Shown: positions 17,874 to 26,274 of the stretch, in pieces
Layout: every line of letters begins with the position of its first letter
Numbering within the stretch: position 1 is the stretch's first letter
Assembly: GCA_019422485.1 (NCBI GenBank)
Contig: JAHZDG010000021.1
Span: 1-35,045, forward strand
From: Alistipes sp.
GTDB taxonomy: Bacteria > Bacteroidota > Bacteroidia > Bacteroidales > Rikenellaceae
DNA: 35,045 bases
Direction of reading: 5' to 3'
Notes under the pieces: generated by a model
The model's database searches: none
What the model saw: the letters and a program-made list of their open reading frames with translations, nothing else
What the model was told of the DNA's origin: nothing
Made by a program: the position numbers and the translations under genes

Positions 17874-20405
17874 ATGGCTGAAGAAGAAAAAGGAGAAAGA
17901 ATAATTAAGATCAATATAGAGGAAGAGATGAAGACCGCCTACATCGACTATTCGATGTCGGTGATCGTGTCGCGTGCTCTGCCCGATGTGCGGGATGGTC
18001 TCAAACCCGTGCATCGCCGTATTCTGTACGATATGAGCAACGAACTGAATCTCTATTCCGATAAACCTCATCGTAAATCGGCTCGTATCGTGGGGGATGT
18101 GCTGGGTAAGTTCCACCCGCACGGCGACTCTTCAGTCTATGAAGCCATGGTGCGTATGGCCCAGGAATGGAACATGCGTTACATGCTGGTGGACGGTCAG
18201 GGTAACTTCGGGTCGGTGGACGGTGACGGCGCGGCTGCCATGCGTTATACCGAAGCCCGTATGCAGAAGATTGCCGACGAGGTGATGGCCGATATCGACA
18301 AGGATACGGTCGATTTCCGTCCCAACTTCGATGAAACGCTCCGCGAACCGGAAGTGCTGCCGACCAAAATTCCGTTGTTGTTGGTCAACGGTGCGGCCGG
18401 GATCGCCGTAGGGATGGCAACCAATATGCCGCCCCACAACCTTTCGGAAGTGCTGGATGCCACCTGCGCTTATATCGACAATCCGGATATCGAAATTTCG
18501 GAATTGTTGCACTATGTAAAGGCTCCTGACTTCCCGACTGGCGGGATCGTATACGGTTATGAAGGGGTACGCGAAGCTTATGAAACGGGCCGCGGACGGA
18601 TCGTCATTCGCTCTAAGACCGAAATCGAACATACTTCGACAGGACGCGAATGTATCGTGGTGACCGAAATTCCCTATATGGTCAACAAGGCCGAGATGAT
18701 TCGCAAGATCGCCGATATGATCAACGAAAAGAAGATCGACGGGATTGCCTACATCAACGACGAAAGTGACCGTCAGGGGATGCGTATCGTGATGATTCTC
18801 AAACACGATGCCGTAGCCAGTGTCGTGCTGAACAACCTGTACAAGCATACCCAGTTGCAGAGTTCTTTCCCGGTGAACAACATCGCTTTGGTGGACGGAC
18901 GTCCCATGTTGTTGAACCTGAAAGACCTGATCAAATACTTCGTTCGTCACCGCCACGATGTAGTGGTGCGTCGTACGCGTTACGACCTGAACCAGGCCGA
19001 AAAACGGGCCCATATCCTGGAAGGTTTGCTCATTGCGGTGGACAACATCGACGAAGTGATTCGGATCATCCGGGCGGCGGAAAATCCCGATGCGGCGAAG
19101 GCCTCTTTGATGGAACGTTTCTCGCTGAGCGAAGTCCAGGCGGCTGCCATCATCGATATGCGTTTGCGGGCGCTGACCGGTCTGGAACGCGACAAACTGA
19201 AAGCCGAATACGAAGAAGTTTCCAAACTGATCGCTTATCTGCGGGAAGTGTTGGGAAGCGAAGCCCTGCAAATGAAGGTAGTACGCGACGAATTGGTTGA
19301 AATCAAGGAAAAATACGGGGATGCCCGTCGGACCGAAGTGGTGCTGAGCGCCGAAGAGTTCAACCCCGAAGATTTCTACGCCGATGAAGAGATGGTGATC
19401 ACCATCTCCCACATGGGCTATATCAAACGGACCCCTCTGACCGAATACCGTACGCAGAACCGCGGTGGGGTCGGCATGAAGGGCAGCGCTACCCGTGACG
19501 AAGATTTCATCGAACACATCTATGTGACGACCATGCACAATACGATGTTGTTCTTTACGGAAAAGGGTCGTTGCTATTGGTTGAAAGTATACGATATTCC
19601 GGAAGGGGCTCGGGCATCCAAAGGTCGGGCCATTCAGAATGTGATCCAGATCGAACCTGACGATAAGGTACGGGCTTACATCAATGTACGTCGACTGGAT
19701 GACAAGGAATATGTGAACAATAACTACATTATTATGTGTACCAAGGAGGGGATCGTGAAGAAAACCTGCTTGGAAGCCTATTCTCGTCCTCGCCAGAACG
19801 GGGTGAATGCCATTACGATCAAGGATGGCGACCAGTTGTTGGAAGCCAAACTGACCAGCGGTGACAGTGAAGTGATTATTGCCGCCCGGGAAGGAAAGGC
19901 TATTCGCTTCAACGAATCGAATGTTCGACCGATCGGTCGTACGGGTGCCGGGGTCAAGGGGATTACCATTGATGAAGGCGATGAAGTAGTCGGTATGGTT
20001 TGCATTGAACCGGATAGCCAGGAAGATATCCTGGTGGTATCTGAAAACGGTTACGGGAAACGGACCAACCTGGAAGACTATCGTATCACCAACCGAGGCG
20101 GAAAAGGTGTAAAAACTTTGCAGATTACCGAAAAAACCGGTAAATTGATCGCCATAAAAGCCGTGTGCGACGAAAACGACCTGATGATTATCAATCGATC
20201 GGGTCTGACCATCCGGATCCCGGTAAGTGATGTTCGTCTTTCGGGTCGTGCCACTCAAGGGGTTAAGGTAATTAATTTGCGGACAGGAGACTCGATCGCA
20301 TCGGTGATCCCGGTTCCTAAAAGCGAGGAGAACGAAACGCTCTCTGAAGAATCTGCCTCTTCCTCGAATTCAGAAAGTTCGGACGAGACGGAAGAACAAG
20401 CATAA
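17874..20405 (+). CDS. gyrA: DNA gyrase subunit A
   Basis: This 843-residue type IIA topoisomerase subunit cuts and rejoins DNA and with GyrB introduces negative supercoils. The N-terminal domain has SRALPDVRDGLKPVHRRIL, HPHGDSSVYEAMVRMAQ and AAMRYTEARM with the active-site Tyr125. The fluoroquinolone positions equivalent to E. coli Ser83 and Asp87 are Ser86 and Glu90; the Ser is retained, and I believe Glu is the usual Bacteroides state. The C-terminal pinwheel has a GyrA-box-like QNRGGVGMKG near 527 and NRGGKGVKTLQ later, supporting gyrase over ParC. The last about 30 residues are an acidic Glu/Ser-rich tail. The TPR gene begins 29 bases downstream. Confidence 0.97.
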   Translation: MAEEEKGERIIKINIEEEMKTAYIDYSMSVIVSRALPDVRDGLKPVHRRILYDMSNELNLYSDKPHRKSARIVGDVLGKFHPHGDSSVYEAMVRMAQEWNMRYMLVDGQGNFGSVDGDGAAAMRYTEARMQKIADEVMADIDKDTVDFRPNFDETLREPEVLPTKIPLLLVNGAAGIAVGMATNMPPHNLSEVLDATCAYIDNPDIEISELLHYVKAPDFPTGGIVYGYEGVREAYETGRGRIVIRSKTEIEHTSTGRECIVVTEIPYMVNKAEMIRKIADMINEKKIDGIAYINDESDRQGMRIVMILKHDAVASVVLNNLYKHTQLQSSFPVNNIALVDGRPMLLNLKDLIKYFVRHRHDVVVRRTRYDLNQAEKRAHILEGLLIAVDNIDEVIRIIRAAENPDAAKASLMERFSLSEVQAAAIIDMRLRALTGLERDKLKAEYEEVSKLIAYLREVLGSEALQMKVVRDELVEIKEKYGDARRTEVVLSAEEFNPEDFYADEEMVITISHMGYIKRTPLTEYRTQNRGGVGMKGSATRDEDFIEHIYVTTMHNTMLFFTEKGRCYWLKVYDIPEGARASKGRAIQNVIQIEPDDKVRAYINVRRLDDKEYVNNNYIIMCTKEGIVKKTCLEAYSRPRQNGVNAITIKDGDQLLEAKLTSGDSEVIIAAREGKAIRFNESNVRPIGRTGAGVKGITIDEGDEVVGMVCIEPDSQEDILVVSENGYGKRTNLEDYRITNRGGKGVKTLQITEKTGKLIAIKAVCDENDLMIINRSGLTIRIPVSDVRLSGRATQGVKVINLRTGDSIASVIPVPKSEENETLSEESASSSNSESSDETEEQA

Positions 20406-20434
20406 AATCGAATTCTAACTAAAACAAATCGATT

Positions 20435-21742
20435 ATGAAACGAGTAGTTGTATTGATATCGGTTGCTTTGCTGGGGAGCATGGGGCTCGCTCAGGCACAA
20501 AAAGTAAACGAAGCTGCACTGACCAAGAAAATCGAAAAATTGGAAGCTGACAGCAAAGATGCCAAGAAGAACGGGAAACCCGCTCTGTGGTTAAACTTGG
20601 GGAAATCCTACTATGATGCAGGGGTTGCCATTACCTCTCAGCTGTATCGTGGGATGGACGAAGTTTATGCCATGTTGACCTTCGGAACCGCACAGGAAAC
20701 GACGAAAACGGTAGAAGGAAAAGAGTACAAAGTTTCCAGCTTCCCGTATGTAGATCTCTACTTTGACAACGGTATGTTGGCTTTCTGGGAAATTACGAAA
20801 CCGGTTTTTGAAGGCGATTTGGATAAATCGGCTGAAGCTTACCTGAAAGCCGTTGAATTGGATAAATCCAGCGGTACGATGGAAAAAGCCAAAGAAGGTG
20901 TTCAGGCTGTAGTGAACGCTTACAAACAGATCGCAGACAACGAATATGCTCGTCGTCAGTTTAAAACGGCTTCGATCTATTTTGCCAAAGCTTACGATCT
21001 GGCAAGCGGTTCCGTGTTGAACAAGATCGATACCTTGTCGGGTTACAATGCTGGTCTGTTGGCTACGGTAGTGATGGACTATCCGATGGGTGAAAAATAC
21101 CTGAACGAAGCTGCTTCTCATGATTACACCATGGACGGTGACGTTTACTACTATCTGTCGATCTGCTACAACGGTGAAAACAAAACCGAAGAAGCCAAAA
21201 CCGTTCTGCAGGATGCTTTGGCTAAATATCCGAAAAACACCAAGATCATCGAAGGTCTGTTGAACGTATATGCCAATACGGGTGAAGATCCTTCTTCGAT
21301 CATTCCGCTGGTAGAATCGGCTATCGCTGCTGATCCGACCAATGCTGAACTGTATGCCGGTCTGGGCCGTGTCAACGAAAAACTGGGTAAACTGCAGGAC
21401 GCTATTGCGGCATTCCAGAAAGCAGCTGAATTGTTGCCGGATGACTTCAGCACTAACTTCAACTTGGGTCTGACGATGATTAAATACGCTGACGAACAGG
21501 CCAAGATCCTCAATGAAAAACGTTTCACCAGCCAGGATGCTTACAATGCCGAATTGGCCAAAGTATATGAAGCTTACAGCCAATCCATCGCTCCGCTGGA
21601 AAAAGCTCATACGATCGCTCCTCAGGATCCGGCCAGCGTGGAACTGCTGAAAAATGTATTCTTCCGTCTGCGTGATGAATCTCCCAGCATGATGGAAAAC
21701 TACAACAAGTATAACGAACTGTTCAAATCCATGCAGGAATAG
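20435..21742 (+). CDS. Exported tetratricopeptide-repeat protein
   Basis: This 435-residue protein has a clear signal peptide (MKRVVVLISVALLGSMGLAQA, then QKVNEA) and TPR units from about residue 30, clearest at 230-340 (GDVYYYLSICYNGENKTEEAKTVL; AELYAGLGRVNEKLGKLQDAI; TNFNLGLTMIKYADEQ). It should be a periplasmic helical scaffold; partners are unknown. Codon use leans strongly to GCT, GGT, CGT, GAA and AAA, more than its neighbours, which suggests high expression. It begins 29 bases after gyrA without an obvious promoter, so it is probably co-transcribed, and it ends at a strong terminator. Linkage to gyrA gives no functional clue. Confidence 0.85.
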   Translation: MKRVVVLISVALLGSMGLAQAQKVNEAALTKKIEKLEADSKDAKKNGKPALWLNLGKSYYDAGVAITSQLYRGMDEVYAMLTFGTAQETTKTVEGKEYKVSSFPYVDLYFDNGMLAFWEITKPVFEGDLDKSAEAYLKAVELDKSSGTMEKAKEGVQAVVNAYKQIADNEYARRQFKTASIYFAKAYDLASGSVLNKIDTLSGYNAGLLATVVMDYPMGEKYLNEAASHDYTMDGDVYYYLSICYNGENKTEEAKTVLQDALAKYPKNTKIIEGLLNVYANTGEDPSSIIPLVESAIAADPTNAELYAGLGRVNEKLGKLQDAIAAFQKAAELLPDDFSTNFNLGLTMIKYADEQAKILNEKRFTSQDAYNAELAKVYEAYSQSIAPLEKAHTIAPQDPASVELLKNVFFRLRDESPSMMENYNKYNELFKSMQE

Positions 21743-21764
21743 TTCTAAAAACTAAAATTTAGAG

Positions 21765-21798
21765 TGGGGGTGCAATGAAAATTGCACCCCCATTTTTT
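21765..21798 (+). terminator. Intrinsic terminator after the TPR gene
   Basis: TGGGGGTGCAAT (21765-21776) pairs with ATTGCACCCCCA (21781-21792) around GAAA, followed by T6. It closes the gyrA-TPR unit. Confidence 0.93.
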
Positions 21799-21992
21799 GT
21801 CGCTTTCTGTGGTGAAAGTTGGGAAAGAAGGGATCAAAACAATGAAACGGCCTGCCGGTTCGTTTTAGAAATGGATAGATAATGATCGGGAAGGAGGAAG
21901 ACTGAGTCTGGGAAGCGGGTGAGAACGGTTATGAGTAAGGAATTTCCGATGAGAAATATGAGGCTCAACGTGCGCTGAAAATGGGCGAAAAT

Positions 21993-22023
21993 TTTGCAGG
22001 TCCCTCCCGAAAGATTAACTTTG
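21993..22023 (+). promoter_or_regulatory. Consensus promoter of the suf operon
   Basis: TTTG (21993-21996), a 19-base spacer and TAACTTTG (22016-22023) fit the Bacteroidota consensus exactly, 38 bases before sufB. I see no inverted repeat that would mark an IscR- or Fur-type operator over it. Confidence 0.85.
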
Positions 22024-22061
22024 TCGTTTAAATTGCATGTTATATACGGAAAGAGATTCCG

Positions 22062-23507
22062 ATGGAAGAAAAAGATAAAATACTGGATGACCTGACCGGG
22101 TCGGAGTATAAATACGGTTTTGTGACCGACATCGATACGGAAACCATTCCGAAAGGACTGAGCGAAGAGATTGTTCGGTTGATTTCGCAGAAAAAGGGCG
22201 AACCGGACTGGATGACCGAATTCCGGCTGAAAGCCTATCGCCACTGGCGAACCCTGAAGATGCCCCGCTGGGCGCATCTGGATATACCTGAAATCGATTT
22301 TCAGGATATTATTTATTACGCCGCTCCTCGTACCAAACCCAAATACGAAAGTTTGGATGAAGTGGATCCGGAACTGCTGGCCACCTTCGAAAAGCTTGGG
22401 GTGCCCATTGAAGAACGGATGGTATTGGCCGGGGTGGCGGTGGATGCCGTGATGGACTCGGTATCGGTGAAGACGACGTTTAAAGAAACGTTGGCCGAAA
22501 AGGGGATCATTTTCTGTTCGATCTCCGAAGCTTTGCGCGATTATCCCGATCTTGTCCGTCAATACCTGGGCAGCGTGGTTCCCTATACCGATAACTTTTT
22601 TGCAGCGCTGAATGCGGCCGTCTTTTCGGATGGATCGTTTTGTTATATTCCGAAGGGCGTCCGTTGCCCGATGGAGTTGTCGACCTACTTCCGCATCAAT
22701 GCGGCGGGAACCGGTCAGTTCGAACGGACATTGATTGTGGCCGATGAAGGAGCTTATGTCAGCTATATGGAGGGCTGTACCGCCCCCATGCGGGATGAAA
22801 ACCAGTTACACGCTGCGGTGGTCGAAATCGTCGTGCTCAAGGACGCCGAAGTGAAGTATTCGACCGTGCAGAACTGGTATCCGGGCGACAAAGACGGTCG
22901 GGGCGGGGTGTATAACTTCGTCACCAAACGCGGTATGTGTCGGGGTGAAAATGCCCGTTTGTCGTGGACCCAGGTCGAAACCGGGTCGGCCATTACGTGG
23001 AAATACCCCAGTTGCATCCTGGCCGGGGATAACTCGGTCGGAGAGTTTTATTCAGTGGCTGTGACCAATAATTATCAGCAAGCCGATACAGGGACCCGTA
23101 TGATCCATTTGGGACGAGGAACCCGCAGCCGGATTGTGTCGAAAGGGATTTCGGCCGGTCAGAGTCAGAACAGCTACCGGGGTTTGGTGCGGGTTTCCCG
23201 TAAAGCGGAAGGAGCCCGGAACTACTCGCAGTGTGATTCGTTGTTGATCGGGGATCGCTGCGGGGCGCATACCTTCCCGTACATCGAGGTGGATAACCCC
23301 TCGGCGGTGGTGGAACACGAAGCGACAACCTCCAAGATTGGAGAAGATCAGCTGTTCTACTGCAACCAACGTGGGCTTTCGACCGAAGATGCCGTGGGGC
23401 TGATCGTCAATGGATACGCCAAGGAGGTGCTCAATAAACTGCCGATGGAATTTGCGGTAGAGGCGCAGAAATTGCTCTCAATTTCATTGGAAGGTAGCGT
23501 CGGATAG
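22062..23507 (+). CDS. sufB: Fe-S cluster assembly scaffold SufB
   Basis: SufB (481 residues) is the scaffold subunit of the SufBCD complex on which Fe-S clusters are built with sulfur from SufS. Typical features are the N-terminal YKYGFVTDIDTETIPKGL, EFRLKAYRHW, the central FRINAAGTGQFERTLIVADEGAYVSY beta-helix region with MEGCTAP, and the C-terminal EHEATTSKIGEDQLFYCNQRG with conserved Cys near 434. The ATG at 22062 is the first gene of the operon, 38 bases after a consensus promoter. The next gene is not sufC but a flavoprotein 28 bases downstream. Confidence 0.97.
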   Translation: MEEKDKILDDLTGSEYKYGFVTDIDTETIPKGLSEEIVRLISQKKGEPDWMTEFRLKAYRHWRTLKMPRWAHLDIPEIDFQDIIYYAAPRTKPKYESLDEVDPELLATFEKLGVPIEERMVLAGVAVDAVMDSVSVKTTFKETLAEKGIIFCSISEALRDYPDLVRQYLGSVVPYTDNFFAALNAAVFSDGSFCYIPKGVRCPMELSTYFRINAAGTGQFERTLIVADEGAYVSYMEGCTAPMRDENQLHAAVVEIVVLKDAEVKYSTVQNWYPGDKDGRGGVYNFVTKRGMCRGENARLSWTQVETGSAITWKYPSCILAGDNSVGEFYSVAVTNNYQQADTGTRMIHLGRGTRSRIVSKGISAGQSQNSYRGLVRVSRKAEGARNYSQCDSLLIGDRCGAHTFPYIEVDNPSAVVEHEATTSKIGEDQLFYCNQRGLSTEDAVGLIVNGYAKEVLNKLPMEFAVEAQKLLSISLEGSVG

Positions 23508-23535
23508 GCGGCGTGCCGTAACCGAGGAAGGTCTG

Positions 23536-24111
23536 ATGAAACGCATCGTGGTACTTAATGGCAGTCCGAGACTCCAGGGAAAAGTCTCGATGCTGTTGCA
23601 GGAGGTGATGAAGGCATTGCCCGCAGAGGCTCAGGTGGAGTATGTGGCGGTGTCCGAATTGCAGTTCCGGCCGTGTATCGGGTGTATGCGTTGTCGTTCG
23701 TTGAAACGGTGTGTGTTGCCGGAAGATGATGCCCATCGGATTGCGGACAGTTTGCGTCGGGCCGACGGATTGGTGATCGGTTCACCCTGTTACTGGGGTA
23801 ATATGAGCGGAAGTCTCAAGCAGCTTTTCGACCGGACCGTATATGCTTTGATGGGCGAAAAACCGAACGGCTTGCCGCAACCTTTACACAAGGGCAAAAA
23901 GGCCGTGTTGGTGGCCAGTTGCAATACGGCCTATCCGTTTAGTGTGTGGTTCGGCCAGCTCAGCGGGGTATTCCGGTCGTTGCGGGAGATCTTGCGGTGG
24001 AGCGGCTATCGGGTTGTGGGGAGAGTCGGACACAGCGGCGCCCGAAACCGAAATGAATTGTCGCAGCGTGAAATCGAAAAATGTCAAAAAATAGCCAAAA
24101 AGATATGTTAG
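23536..24111 (+). CDS. Iron-sulfur flavoprotein / NAD(P)H-dependent FMN reductase family
   Basis: This 191-residue flavodoxin-fold protein has the FMN phosphate-binding start VLNGSPRLQGKVSML (6-20) and SPCYWGNMSGSLKQLFDR in the middle. Cysteines 47, 50, 53 and 59 form CX2CX2CX5C, the compact motif known to hold a 4Fe-4S cluster in archaeal iron-sulfur flavoprotein (Isf). It is probably an FMN- and cluster-containing electron-transfer protein. It lies inside the suf operon, 28 bases after sufB, and its TAG overlaps the sufC ATG (ATGTTAG, 24105-24111), so translation is likely coupled. A role in giving electrons to cluster assembly is inference from position; cluster binding is inferred from the motif. 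Confidence 0.82.
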   Translation: MKRIVVLNGSPRLQGKVSMLLQEVMKALPAEAQVEYVAVSELQFRPCIGCMRCRSLKRCVLPEDDAHRIADSLRRADGLVIGSPCYWGNMSGSLKQLFDRTVYALMGEKPNGLPQPLHKGKKAVLVASCNTAYPFSVWFGQLSGVFRSLREILRWSGYRVVGRVGHSGARNRNELSQREIEKCQKIAKKIC

Positions 24112-24854
24112 AGGTTAAGAATTTGCATGCCACAGTCGATGGCAAAGAGATACTCCGGGGAATCAATTTCTCGGTACGGGCGGGCGAAGTGCACGCCATC
24201 ATGGGCCCTAACGGTTCGGGGAAGAGTACGTTTGCTTCGGTCTTGGCCGGCAACGAACGTTTCGAAGTGACGGCCGGTGAGGTCTTGTATGGAGGCCAGG
24301 ACCTGTTGTCGATGAGTATCGAAGACCGGGCCCGGGCCGGGATTTTCTTAGGCTTTCAGTATCCGGTGGAGATCCCGGGGGTGAGCATGGCCAACTTCCT
24401 GAAAGTGGCCGTGCAGGAAAAACGAAAATATCAGGGTTTGGAACCGCTGTCGGCTTCGGAATTCCTGCGCATGATGCGGGATCGGGCTTCGGTGGTCGAA
24501 CTTGACAGCAAACTGACCTCCCGGGCAGTGAACGAAGGCTTCTCGGGCGGTGAAAAGAAGAAGAACGAGATCTTCCAGATGGCGATGCTCGAACCGAAAC
24601 TGGCCATTCTGGACGAGACCGACAGCGGCTTGGATATCGATGCCCTGCGGATCGTGGGAACGGGTGTGACCAAACTGAAACGCCCCGATAACGCTACGAT
24701 CGTCATCACGCACTATCAACGTCTGTTGGATTATATCGTACCCGACTATGTGCATGTGCTTTACAAAGGGCGCATCATCTACTCCGGGGATAAAGAACTC
24801 GCTTTGAAGTTGGAAAAAGAGGGCTATGACTGGCTCATCAATCAATACGAATAG
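24105..24854 (+). CDS. sufC: Fe-S cluster assembly ATPase SufC
   Basis: SufC (249 residues) is the cytosolic ABC-type ATPase that drives conformational change in SufBCD. Walker A is GPNGSGKST (34-42), the signature is FSGGEKKKNEI (146-156) and Walker B is LAILDETDSGLD (about 166-177), the Suf-specific form. Start choice: ATG at 24105 gives the usual MLEVKNLHAT beginning. The ATG at 24081 would add eight residues (MSKNSQKD) and overlap the flavoprotein gene by 31 bases. sufD begins four bases after the sufC stop. Confidence 0.96.
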   Translation: MLEVKNLHATVDGKEILRGINFSVRAGEVHAIMGPNGSGKSTFASVLAGNERFEVTAGEVLYGGQDLLSMSIEDRARAGIFLGFQYPVEIPGVSMANFLKVAVQEKRKYQGLEPLSASEFLRMMRDRASVVELDSKLTSRAVNEGFSGGEKKKNEIFQMAMLEPKLAILDETDSGLDIDALRIVGTGVTKLKRPDNATIVITHYQRLLDYIVPDYVHVLYKGRIIYSGDKELALKLEKEGYDWLINQYE

Positions 24855-24858
24855 GGCT

Positions 24859-26163
24859 ATGGAACGTTCTCTTGAACAACAATGGATCGATCGGTATCGT
24901 GCCGAGAGTGAAGGGCTGGCGGCGGCTTCCGCTCCGGCGCTGAACGCGCCTCGTCAGGCGGCTCTGGAGGCCTTCGGTCGCTTGGGAATCCCGGCTAAAG
25001 GGTCAGGGAACGGCGATCGTTACCACTATACCGATTTGCGAGCCGCCTTTGCCGGCGAATATCGCCGGGCGACGGAAGCCGCCGCCCCGAAACTCCCTTC
25101 GAAAGGGTTGGATTGTCCGGGTCATCGGATCGAGCTGTCGAACGGCTTTTGCCGGGAAGCGCTTCTGCATCGGCTCGATAACGGGGTGATGTACGGCTCG
25201 TTGGCCACTGCCGCCCGGCAGGAACCTCAATTGGTGGAACGGTATTACACCCTCTTGACACAACAGGAAGAGGATGCCTTTTCGGCTTTGTCGGCCATGT
25301 GGGCATTGGACGGCGTGTTTGTCTATGTGCCGGCCGGCGTGGTAGAGCCGCTGCCGTTTGTGATCGAAAGTGAGATGGGCGACGACACCGACAATCTCAG
25401 TGTCTATGCCCGTCATCTGTATATCTTTGAACGGGGAAGTGCCGCCAAACTGGTGTTGCACCATCGGAGTGGGGGACAAGCCTCGTCGTTGAGTTGCCAG
25501 ACCCGCGAAGTGGTGGTCGCAGAGGGGGCTCATGTCGAAATGGTCGAAGCCTACCAACTCGGTCTGCAGACGGTGAGCGTGTCGGGCAGTTATGTCCGTC
25601 AGGAACGGGACAGTCGTTTCGATTCGTTGTCGGTTTCCTTGAGCGGAGCGCTGTTGCGCCACAACCTGGTCGTATCGCTCGAAGGACGCGGGGCCGAAAA
25701 TCGTACCGATGGCGTGATGTTGGCCGGTGGAACGGAAACGTTCGACTATGCAACCGACATCCGGCATTTGGTCCCGGACGGAACCTCCCACGAACAGTTC
25801 AAAAGCATTGCGGCCGGTGAAGGAACCGCGGTGTTCAGCGGACGGATCTATGTGGCTCCCGATGCCCAGCGCACCAATGCCTATCAGCAAAACAAGGCTT
25901 TGGTGCTCAATACAGGGGCGCATGTGGACACGAAGCCTCAGCTGGAAATTTATGCCGATGATGTGAAATGTAGTCACGGGGCGTCGGTCGGACAGCTGGA
26001 TCCCGAAGCCATTTATTATATGCGTCAGCGCGGGATTTCGTTGGAAGAGGCCCGTCGTTTGCAGATGTATGGCTTTGTCCGCGAGGTGTTGGATAAGACC
26101 CGCATCGAAGGGTTGGCCGATACGTTGGATCGGCTGGCCGAAGAAAAAATCGATCGTCTCTAA
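24859..26163 (+). CDS. sufD: Fe-S cluster assembly protein SufD
   Basis: SufD (434 residues) is the SufB paralogue that completes SufBC2D and helps iron entry. The N-terminal half is variable and Ala-rich. The C-terminal half is diagnostic: VFSGRIYVAPDAQRTNAYQQ, then PQLEIYADDVKCSHGASVGQ with the conserved Cys and His, and YYMRQRGISLEEARRL. I start it at ATG 24859, four bases after sufC; an earlier in-frame start at 24826 lies inside sufC. A gap of 111 bases with no promoter match separates it from sufS, so sufS is probably in the same transcript. Confidence 0.95.
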   Translation: MERSLEQQWIDRYRAESEGLAAASAPALNAPRQAALEAFGRLGIPAKGSGNGDRYHYTDLRAAFAGEYRRATEAAAPKLPSKGLDCPGHRIELSNGFCREALLHRLDNGVMYGSLATAARQEPQLVERYYTLLTQQEEDAFSALSAMWALDGVFVYVPAGVVEPLPFVIESEMGDDTDNLSVYARHLYIFERGSAAKLVLHHRSGGQASSLSCQTREVVVAEGAHVEMVEAYQLGLQTVSVSGSYVRQERDSRFDSLSVSLSGALLRHNLVVSLEGRGAENRTDGVMLAGGTETFDYATDIRHLVPDGTSHEQFKSIAAGEGTAVFSGRIYVAPDAQRTNAYQQNKALVLNTGAHVDTKPQLEIYADDVKCSHGASVGQLDPEAIYYMRQRGISLEEARRLQMYGFVREVLDKTRIEGLADTLDRLAEEKIDRL

Positions 26164-26274
26164 GCCGAAGGAACGGAAGGGGCGCTTCTGAGGAGCGTTA
26201 TCCGGGTGAAGAAACCGCCGTATGGTCAGCGTTTCGTCAATGTCGATCGTTAGGGAAAAAGAAAAGCACAGAAC

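Noticed and set aside
18132..20258. A 708-codon minus-strand open frame
   Set aside because: It is the antisense shadow of gyrA, whose motifs are unmistakable.
24081..24104. Upstream ATG adding eight residues to SufC
   Set aside because: SufC proteins normally begin at the MLEVKNLHA level and the later ATG overlaps the preceding stop in the usual coupled way.
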